A stretch of DNA of 6,450 nt from an uncultured Alphaproteobacteria bacterium (GTDB lineage Bacteria; Pseudomonadota; Alphaproteobacteria; HIMB59). Positions 1 to 4,445 of this stretch are shown piece after piece. A program made the position numbers and the translations under genes. The stretch covers positions 1 through 6,450 of the forward strand of contig CACGSS010000018.1 of assembly GCA_902575725.1 (NCBI GenBank), given 5' to 3'. Each line of letters starts with the position of its first letter. Position 1 is the stretch's first letter. Below the pieces are notes generated by a model, which was not told the DNA's origin, ran no database searches, and saw only the letters and a list, made by a program, of their open reading frames with translations.

Positions 1-98
1 ACATATATCCCCTTCGCTTGGTTTAAAACGATAGGACCAAGTACATTTAAATTTTTAAGATCGGTAAAACCATGCAAAACTTTATCTGTATTAATCAT
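1..98 (-). CDS. Class III PLP-dependent aminotransferase, N-terminal fragment (runs off the left edge)
   Basis: Reading the minus strand from the ATG at 98-96 gives an open frame of 32 complete codons to the window edge. It starts MINTDKVLHGFTDLKNLN and continues with GPIVLNQAKGIYV. The pattern 'H-x-FTDLK-x-L...GP-x-V...A-x-GIYV' is the usual N-terminus of class III (omega/diamine/beta-alanine type) aminotransferases, just before the segment that leads to the cofactor domain. The PLP lysine and all substrate-specific residues lie outside the window, so the donor amine cannot be named. A GAGG stretch at 113-110 lies about 11 nt upstream of the ATG and is a plausible if distant ribosome site. 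The start directly abuts the stop of the 41-codon ORF upstream, suggesting co-transcription. The family call is fairly good; the specific function is unknown. Confidence 0.7.
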   Translation of the reverse strand, partial: MINTDKVLHGFTDLKNLNVLGPIVLNQAKGIY

Positions 99-224
99 TT
101 AATCTACAACCTCATATAAACTCTCTAAAATTGGAATATTTCTAAATGGAATATCCACTAATCCTGTATCAGCAAGAAAATATCCAATAAAAAAGAAGAG
201 TATCATGAAAATTAACTTCAACAT
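99..224 (-). CDS. Small single-pass membrane protein, 41 residues, unknown function
   Basis: The minus-strand frame from ATG at 224-222 to TAA at 101-99 encodes 41 residues. The first part, MLKLIFMILFFFIGYFLA, is a short Lys-containing start followed by a hydrophobic helix (about residues 4-18). The rest is a mixed tail with D19, D24, P26, R28, P31, E34, E38 and D41, which would face the periplasm or cytoplasm. The tail is not low-complexity, unlike chance translations of A+T-rich DNA. Its TAA is immediately followed by the ATG of the aminotransferase, the spacing expected for translational coupling. No good Shine-Dalgarno is seen (only TTTAAAG before the ATG). I do not recognise the family. 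It could be a genuine microprotein of the aminotransferase operon or a chance ORF; the junction favours the former. Confidence 0.5.
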   Translation of the reverse strand: MLKLIFMILFFFIGYFLADTGLVDIPFRNIPILESLYEVVD

Positions 225-247
225 CTTTAAAAAAGATAATATAGAAA

Positions 248-382
248 TCAAAAAAGGGTTAGAACAATTTGTCCTAACCCTTTAAGAAAGAAGTGGCCCA
301 CTAAGAAAAAAGCCGCTTCTATAAGGCTGTAAAAAGAGATTAATCTCTTATATTTGATTATAATTACCGCTAAAAATAACAT
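248..382 (-). CDS. Doubtful small hydrophobic ORF, 44 residues (51 from an upstream GTG)
   Basis: The minus strand is open from after a TAA at 421-419 to a TGA at 250-248. Using ATG at 382-380 gives 44 residues; using GTG at 403-401 gives 51. The translation has two hydrophobic stretches separated by KYKR and ends with a GH...KGLGQ segment before a hydrophobic tail. Arguments for it are its length for such A+T-rich DNA and its position upstream of two other minus-strand genes. Against it, no ribosome site is seen, the last eleven codons are the terminator hairpin itself, and T-rich strands readily yield Phe/Leu/Ile-rich chance ORFs. The same DNA may instead encode a short non-coding RNA ending at the terminator. 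Treat as a candidate only. Confidence 0.25.
   Translation of the reverse strand: MLFLAVIIIKYKRLISFYSLIEAAFFLVGHFFLKGLGQIVLTLF
250..283 (-). terminator. Intrinsic terminator, minus strand
   Basis: On the minus strand a 13-bp stem is formed by AAAGGGTTAGGAC (283-271) and GTTCTAACCCTTT (265-253), with a 5-nt loop and one G-U wobble. The T run continues to position 250, giving six T in a row after CCC. On the plus strand the same stem has a C-A mismatch and only TTT after it, so the minus direction is favoured. It would end a leftward transcript starting in the spacer at 284-456. It would also insulate the 41-residue ORF and aminotransferase from that transcript, so those genes should have their own start at about 225-250 or depend on read-through. 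Confidence 0.65.
289..320. other. Stem-loop in the intergenic spacer
   Basis: AGAAGTGGC (289-297) can pair with GCCGCTTCT (312-320) around a 14-nt loop. On the plus strand all nine pairs hold, counting one U-G wobble. On the minus strand that pair becomes C-A, so a plus-strand RNA would form it slightly better. Within the left arm and loop, AGTGG-C-CCACT (292-302) is itself an inverted repeat, so two mutually exclusive foldings are possible. It may be part of the 5' untranslated region of the gene at 457 if that promoter lies far upstream, or part of a leftward small RNA. Confidence 0.4.
334..349. promoter_or_regulatory. Perfect 16-bp palindrome, possible operator
   Basis: AAGAGATTAATCTCTT is a perfect inverted repeat with no central spacer. 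Such dyads typically bind dimeric helix-turn-helix repressors. It lies about 40 bp upstream of a candidate -35 element for the gene at 457 and about 50 bp on the minus-strand upstream side of the terminator at 250-283. In RNA it would form only a 6-bp A+U-rich stem with a UUAA loop, so a DNA site seems as likely as an RNA element. No regulator gene is visible in the window. Confidence 0.35.
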
Positions 383-390
383 CAAGAAAA

Positions 391-420
391 TTGAAATAAC
401 CACAATATATAGAATAAATT
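391..420 (+). promoter_or_regulatory. Candidate sigma-70-type promoter for the glycosyltransferase/PAP2 pair
   Basis: TTGAAA at 391-396 resembles a -35 box. TAAATT at 415-420 resembles a -10 box after an 18-bp spacer, leaving a leader of about 30 nt before the ATG at 457. In DNA this A+T-rich, such matches are frequent by chance. The main support is positional: the gene pair needs a plus-strand promoter somewhere in this spacer. Confidence 0.25.
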
Positions 421-456
421 ATATCTATATGCTACTAAACTTAGTTAAATTAGAAA

Positions 457-1947
457 ATGAGCATCTTTAGATTCCTAGATAATATTCCGACTGTTTTTTT
501 CACAATGATTTGGATTGGATTACTCGGTGCAATTACTTTAGGTGCACCATATATTTCTATTGAAGACATAAAAATTCTAATCACAATTAAAGATAATGAA
601 ATAGTTTCAAATTTTTCAGAGTTATTAAATCCACATTTGATATTTTTAAACATCGCATCAAAGCTTATGAATATTTTTGGTTTTAATAATTACTTTCTAT
701 TTAGACTACCGAATTTTATATATTTAGGATTACTAATTTTGGTTACATATAAAATTATTAAATTAAAATTTTATGACCTCAATTATTTAATGCCTCTTAC
801 AGCAGTGATGTTAAGTGGCACAATTTTAATTTCAATGACAACAATTGATGGTTCTCTTATTTCAGGCTTGATGACTTTATTAATATTCTATTATTTATTA
901 AAAATTTTCGATGATGAAAATTTTTATAATGTATTTTTCTTTATCTTATTTAGTTTAATTGCATTAATTATAAATAATTTCTATTTTGTTATATTAATAA
1001 CATTTTTGATATTCATAAAAATATTTAATTTAAAGTTAGAGAAGAAAAAACGTCTTAACTTAATTTCTTATCTAAGTTTTATTTATATATCTTTTTTAGT
1101 TTTTCTGATTATTCAGGTTATTAATAAGACGGATTACTATTCTATATTTAATTTTGAACTTTATATTTTATTAAAGAAACTTTCAAAGAGCATTATTTTT
1201 TTACTACCTTTATTAAGTTTGCTAATTATTTCTATTTTTTATAATGGTATAAAAAGAATTAATTGGAATAAGGAATTGATTATATTTCTTTTTTTAATAA
1301 TTCTTTGTTGGTTTATATTTATTTTTTCTAATAAATTAAATATGTCGATCTTAATATTTTTATTACCAATAATGTCTATTTATATTTTTAGAACTTTAGA
1401 ATTTGTAGAATTAAAATGGTCGAAAATAGCTTTAGTTACCCTTTTTTTTATACCAGCAGTTATAATTTATTTTGATACCTCCCTTTATCACAGTACTTCA
1501 GAGATACCTCAGATGAATTATATTTTCTATTTAATGATAATTTTAGTTTCATTAATTAATCCAGTTTTTTCTCTACAAGAAAAATCCTTAACCTCAGTAT
1601 ATAAAACAATCTCATTTTCTTTGATTTTAGTTGTATTTCTCACTTCTGTCTTTTTTTATTCACAATATAAGAATAAAACATTGAGCCCCGTTATTTATGA
1701 TACTTTAAAAAATGATTTAAATTGTGATATAAAAAAATCCGAATTTATATTGAAAGATAATTATCCACTAGATTTAATGCTATTTTTTAGTGACAAATTA
1801 AAACCAGACTATTTTTCAGAATGTCAAATAGAATTAAAATTCAGTTCTCTTGACACTGCTCCTATTGTGGATAGTGACTCAATAAATAAAACCATACTAG
1901 ATATGACAACAAAATCATTCATTAATATCAACTTTAATAAATTATGA
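457..1947 (+). CDS. Polytopic membrane protein, probable GT-C (ArnT/PMT-like) glycosyltransferase
   Basis: The 496-residue product is almost wholly hydrophobic, with roughly ten or more membrane segments, and ends in a hydrophilic region of about 90 residues (from about 405). The first helix (about 12-30) is followed by a loop containing E36-D37. Next come N58-P-H60, GF (75-76) and F-R83-L-P85. This resembles the '(H/N)PP/HL...GF...RLPS' signature after the first loop of dolichyl-phosphate-mannose-type and ArnT-type transferases, where an acidic residue in loop 1 is catalytic. These enzymes move a sugar from a polyprenyl-phosphate donor on the periplasmic side. The similarity is weak and the usual 'DE-x-x-Y' loop is degenerate, so acceptor and sugar cannot be named. 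Two cysteines in the C-terminal domain (C423, C456) could form a periplasmic disulfide. The TGA overlaps the next ATG by ATGA, implying coupled synthesis with the PAP2 protein. No clear ribosome site precedes the ATG. Alternative: a generic envelope membrane protein. Confidence 0.6.
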   Translation: MSIFRFLDNIPTVFFTMIWIGLLGAITLGAPYISIEDIKILITIKDNEIVSNFSELLNPHLIFLNIASKLMNIFGFNNYFLFRLPNFIYLGLLILVTYKIIKLKFYDLNYLMPLTAVMLSGTILISMTTIDGSLISGLMTLLIFYYLLKIFDDENFYNVFFFILFSLIALIINNFYFVILITFLIFIKIFNLKLEKKKRLNLISYLSFIYISFLVFLIIQVINKTDYYSIFNFELYILLKKLSKSIIFLLPLLSLLIISIFYNGIKRINWNKELIIFLFLIILCWFIFIFSNKLNMSILIFLLPIMSIYIFRTLEFVELKWSKIALVTLFFIPAVIIYFDTSLYHSTSEIPQMNYIFYLMIILVSLINPVFSLQEKSLTSVYKTISFSLILVVFLTSVFFYSQYKNKTLSPVIYDTLKNDLNCDIKKSEFILKDNYPLDLMLFFSDKLKPDYFSECQIELKFSSLDTAPIVDSDSINKTILDMTTKSFININFNKL

Positions 1948-3386
1948 CTTTCTTCAATCAATTAAACTCACAAGAAAAAAGAATAAGTATTTATTTGTTA
2001 ATTGGAGCTTTTTTTTTCTTATTATTTGATTACTCAGTAGCATCATTTTTTGACAGTATTAATCATCAAACAAAGTCTCTTTTTGGAACACTTACTCACT
2101 TTGGCGACTCTTTATACTTTTTTGTGCCTACTATTTTAATCTGGGTATTATTAAAAATTGTTAAAAGTAAAAATCAGATTATGGAAACAGTAGGTGATAT
2201 TAGTCTATTCATTTTTTTAAATATCTTATTAAGTGGCATAGTTACACAAATATTAAAACATATCATTGGAAGACCACGACCAGTTTTATATAATGGTTTT
2301 GAATTAAAATCATTAGACATAATACAATTTGACTCTAAATGGCATTCATTCCCATCAGGTCATACTGCAACTATTTTTGCATTTATCTTTTGTATGATAT
2401 TTCTTTTTCCAAAAATCAAAAATACATTGATAACCATTGCGATTATTATTGCTTCTACAAGGGTCATAGTCGGCGCTCACTTTATAAGTGATATTTTAGG
2501 TGGAACACTTGTTGCATATCTTTCAACAATATTTATCTCAAAAAAACTAGCAAATAAAAACAAGCTATTTACATCAAAAAATGACAAATTAATTCCAAAC
2601 AATAACGTTAAAATAATTTCATGTAATATTGCCAATTTTTATCAAAATGTTTTCTCTCTTTACTTGAATTTTAATTTTTACTTTAAAACGCTAACCATAA
2701 CTCTTCTACTCTCTATAGTATTTTTCATATTTCCCTCATTAGACATAACTGTTAGTGGCCTATTTTTTGGACAGGACGGTAAATTTATTGCCTCAGAGTC
2801 TGACTGGTTTATCTACTTTGTTCGAAAAATGTTGCTACCACTTATGGCTTTATTGGTATTCTTTGTACCCATAGCTGCTGTTTTTAAACAAATTTATTAC
2901 AAAGAAAAAATCTTAAATATTGCTGTTAGAGAATGGGCTTACTTGTTTTCTTGTCTTATTATTGGAACAGGCATTGTTGTAAACTCTATTTTTAAAAATT
3001 TGTGGGGTCGTGCTAGGCCTAATGACACCATTCAATTTGGAGGAGAAGAGCCATTTACCATTCCATGGTTAAATGTTGATTATTGTAGCACTAATTGTAG
3101 CTTCGTTTCAGGTGACGTGTCATTTTTTACGTTATCTTTGGCTTTACTAATTATATTCAATAAAACTTCATGGAATACATTTGCATATGCTTCAATTCTT
3201 TTAATCTCATTATTAAGAATTATGGAGGGTGATCATTTTTTGAGTGATACGATAATGAGTTTTATAATCACATATGTAATAATTAAGGGGCTAAATGATA
3301 TCTTTAAGAATTTTCCAGAGGATCTAAATTTAAATCAATTAAATAAAATCTCTTGGCGGTTCCGCAAGGATTCGAACCCTGACTAA
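1944..3386 (+). CDS. Tandem-domain PAP2 phosphatase, membrane-bound
   Basis: The 480-residue product holds two complete PAP2 (phosphatidic acid phosphatase type 2) domains. Domain 1 has K105-x6-R112-P, P137-S-G-H140 and R173-x5-H179-x3-D183, all three canonical motifs. Domain 2 has K351-x6-R358-P, then V388-S-G-D391 and R425-x5-H431-x3-D435. The phosphate-pocket residues and the nucleophilic histidine are kept, but the general-acid His of motif 2 is Asp. Two cysteines (C381, C385) lie just before the SGD motif. Membrane helices flank both motif sets, placing the active sites at the periplasmic face. PAP2 enzymes dephosphorylate undecaprenyl diphosphate, phosphatidyl-glycerophosphate or lipid A; the substrate here is unknown. 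The ATGA overlap with the GT-C-like gene suggests a shared pathway on lipid-linked sugars or lipid A. Residues 471-480 (WRFRKDSNPD) and the stop come from antisense tRNA sequence, so the natural C-terminus has been replaced or fixed by that gene. Confidence 0.85.
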   Translation: MTFFNQLNSQEKRISIYLLIGAFFFLLFDYSVASFFDSINHQTKSLFGTLTHFGDSLYFFVPTILIWVLLKIVKSKNQIMETVGDISLFIFLNILLSGIVTQILKHIIGRPRPVLYNGFELKSLDIIQFDSKWHSFPSGHTATIFAFIFCMIFLFPKIKNTLITIAIIIASTRVIVGAHFISDILGGTLVAYLSTIFISKKLANKNKLFTSKNDKLIPNNNVKIISCNIANFYQNVFSLYLNFNFYFKTLTITLLLSIVFFIFPSLDITVSGLFFGQDGKFIASESDWFIYFVRKMLLPLMALLVFFVPIAAVFKQIYYKEKILNIAVREWAYLFSCLIIGTGIVVNSIFKNLWGRARPNDTIQFGGEEPFTIPWLNVDYCSTNCSFVSGDVSFFTLSLALLIIFNKTSWNTFAYASILLISLLRIMEGDHFLSDTIMSFIITYVIIKGLNDIFKNFPEDLNLNQLNKISWRFRKDSNPD

Positions 3387-3428
3387 ATGATCCGAAGTCA
3401 TTTGTGCTATCCGTTACACTACGGAACC
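3354..3428 (-). tRNA. tRNA-Arg, anticodon UCG
   Basis: The minus strand from 3428 to 3354 folds as a full 75-nt cloverleaf. It has acceptor GGTTCCG/CGGAACC, a 4-bp D stem with loop AACGGATA, anticodon stem AATGA/TCATT with loop CTTCGGA, a 4-nt variable loop, T stem CAGGG/CCTTG with TTCGAAT, discriminator G73 and an encoded CCA (3356-3354). The anticodon is TCG, reading CGA and possibly other CGN arginine codons. C35 and A20 in the D loop fit arginine identity. Its 3' half overlaps the end of the PAP2 gene on the opposite strand by 33 bp. No terminator is seen downstream of the tRNA, which points into the PAP2 coding region. Confidence 0.95.
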
Positions 3429-3472
3429 AATTATTGATTTTATTAATTTTTTAAATCCTTTAAAATAGAATA
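3429..3472. promoter_or_regulatory. 44-bp divergent promoter spacer between tRNA-Arg and the 79-residue gene
   Basis: The tRNA (leftward) and the 79-residue gene (rightward) diverge from this A+T-only-like spacer, so start sites for both are expected in or beside it. On the minus strand TAAAAT (3442-3437) lies 8 nt before the tRNA 5' end. On the plus strand TAAAAT (3461-3466) lies 6 nt before the ATG at 3473, so transcription from it would begin at about the start codon and give a nearly leaderless mRNA. Convincing -35 boxes are lacking on both strands, and no Shine-Dalgarno precedes 3473. Confidence 0.3.
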
Positions 3473-3712
3473 ATGACTACTTTATCAAGCTCTATTTTTT
3501 ATATTTTAACAGGTTGGACTTGTGCGATAAATATATACAAATTTTTTTATCAAAAAAAATTGAAAGATTTCACTCATATTGCTGATCAGCAAAAAGAAGG
3601 TCAACTAAATGAAATGAAATCGCATTTTAAAAAGGCAGATAAACTGGGTAAAATTTTTTTAACACTTTGGTGTTTATCTGCAGTTTGGTTTTTCTATAAT
3701 TTAAATGTGTAA
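3473..3712 (+). CDS. Small two-helix membrane protein, 79 residues, unknown function
   Basis: The product has a hydrophobic helix at about residues 6-24 (FYILTGWTCAINIYKFF), a charged, Lys/Gln/Glu-rich and probably helical middle (about 27-55), and a second hydrophobic helix (about 59-77). This gives a hairpin topology with the charged loop on one side, most likely the cytoplasm because it is rich in lysine. I recognise no family. The start is the first ATG after the divergent spacer and has no visible ribosome site. It lies 11 nt upstream of the DUF4177-like gene on the same strand and is probably co-transcribed with it. It reads as a real gene because its composition is clearly protein-like, with hydrophobic and charged blocks in order. 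Confidence 0.65.
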   Translation: MTTLSSSIFYILTGWTCAINIYKFFYQKKLKDFTHIADQQKEGQLNEMKSHFKKADKLGKIFLTLWCLSAVWFFYNLNV

Positions 3713-3723
3713 GTTATAAATAA

Positions 3724-3939
3724 ATGATTAACCCAACTTTTGATAAAAAAGAACATTTAAAGTGGGAGTATAGAATTTACATTCAATATTTAGATGATGA
3801 AGAATTAAAGTCTGAAAATGACTGGCTTAATAAGGGTGGAAAAGAAGGTTGGGAGTTGGTCAATGTAATTAAGGATAAATCTGATATCCCTTCAAAACAC
3901 AAAATGATTTATTATTTTAAGAGAGAAAAAATATCTTAA
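3724..3939 (+). CDS. DUF4177-like small protein, 71 residues
   Basis: The protein has the small-domain pattern W14-E-Y near the start, a polar helix, then N36-K-G-G-K-E-G-W-E-L-V46-N-V and a final Y-x-FKRE. This matches the DUF4177 type, whose members carry 'WEY...LN-x-x-GxEGWELV...F-KR'. It is soluble, with no signal peptide or membrane helix. The molecular role of the family is not established. It starts 11 nt after the two-helix gene and is followed by about 27 nt before the next microprotein ORF, where a perfect TATAAT occurs. It is probably cytoplasmic and co-expressed with its upstream neighbour. The first Met is the only sensible start; no strong ribosome site is present. Confidence 0.7.
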   Translation: MINPTFDKKEHLKWEYRIYIQYLDDEELKSENDWLNKGGKEGWELVNVIKDKSDIPSKHKMIYYFKREKIS

Positions 3940-3946
3940 GTATTTC

Positions 3947-3952
3947 TATAAT
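3947..3952 (+). promoter_or_regulatory. Candidate -10 box upstream of the microprotein/thioesterase operon
   Basis: A perfect TATAAT lies in the 27-nt gap after the DUF4177-like gene, 14 nt before the ATG at 3967. No recognisable -35 box is present at 15-19 bp upstream, so the call rests on the hexamer and its position. It would let the acetoacetate operon be transcribed separately from the two small genes. Confidence 0.3.
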
Positions 3953-3966
3953 AGGTATTTAATTTA

Positions 3967-4047
3967 ATGAATGAATATAGATATTTAATATTTGGAATAG
4001 TTATAATTATTATAACTTATATATTGTATTTAGGTCTGACTACTTAA
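3967..4047 (+). CDS. Membrane microprotein, 26 residues, coupled to the thioesterase
   Basis: ATG at 3967 opens a 26-codon frame ending in TAA at 4045-4047. The product begins MNEYRYLIFGIVIIII and ends TYILYLGLTT, a textbook single transmembrane helix (about residues 6-23) with a short charged N-terminal tail (E3, R5). The TAA shares its last A with the ATG of the thioesterase gene (TAATG), a classic translational-coupling junction. Without it, the 107-nt gap between 3939 and 4047 would be unusually long for this compact strand. I do not recognise the protein. It may be a small membrane partner of the thioesterase or simply a coupled leader peptide whose translation loads ribosomes onto the next gene. 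Confidence 0.55.
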   Translation: MNEYRYLIFGIVIIIITYILYLGLTT

Positions 4048-4445
4048 TGTTCCAATACAACTTCAAAATATATTATGAAGACACAGACTCTGGTGGAGTT
4101 GTATATTACGCAAATTATTTAAAATTTATTGAAAGAGCCCGTACTGAAATTATCAATGAATTGGGATTTACACTTAATTCTTTATTAAAAGATCATGATC
4201 GACTTTTTTTAGTAAAAAAGATTGAATGTGATTATATTGAGTCATGCAAACTAGAGGATCAATTAACTGTTAAAAGCAATATTTTGTCTCTTAAAAATGC
4301 ATCATTTGAGCTCGAACAAAATATTTACAAACAAAATAATATTATTTTTAAATCAAAAATTTTGATGGTTTGCGTCAATTCCCAAGGAGCTCCAAGTAAA
4401 ATACCAGATGATCTTCAAAGATTAATGAAAAACAAAGATGGATAA
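4047..4445 (+). CDS. ybgC: YbgC-family acyl-CoA thioesterase (hotdog fold)
   Basis: The 132-residue protein has the YbgC signature Y10-E-D-T-D14-S-G-G-V-V-Y-Y-A-N-Y-L near its start, followed by F-x-E-R-A-R-T-E. D14 aligns with the catalytic Asp of E. coli YbgC (D18). The following residue, His in E. coli (VVYH), is Tyr21 here. Length is typical for a single hotdog subunit, which works as a tetramer in the cytoplasm. Family members hydrolyse short or medium acyl-CoA thioesters. YbgC usually heads the tol-pal operon, but here the 3' end overlaps acetoacetyl-CoA synthetase by 8 bp (ATGGATAA), tying it to CoA-ester metabolism instead. It might remove non-productive acyl-CoAs or act on acetoacetyl-CoA or a related ester; this is inference. 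A weak AGG at 4032-4034 precedes the start, which overlaps the microprotein stop. Confidence 0.85.
   Translation: MFQYNFKIYYEDTDSGGVVYYANYLKFIERARTEIINELGFTLNSLLKDHDRLFLVKKIECDYIESCKLEDQLTVKSNILSLKNASFELEQNIYKQNNIIFKSKILMVCVNSQGAPSKIPDDLQRLMKNKDG

Noticed and set aside
72..119. Short plus-strand ORF (15 codons) near the left edge
   Set aside because: It is antisense to the aminotransferase start and the 41-residue ORF, is very short and has no ribosome site.
450..653. 67-codon minus-strand ORF inside the glycosyltransferase-like gene
   Set aside because: It is the antisense shadow of a well-supported coding region, lacks a ribosome site and has no recognisable domain.
3354..3428. tRNA-Arg as an integration site for a genomic island covering 457-3386
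   Set aside because: I looked for a second copy of the tRNA 3' end (GGTTCGAATCCTTGCGGAACC region) elsewhere in the window and saw none. There is no integrase or phage gene, so the idea has only positional support.
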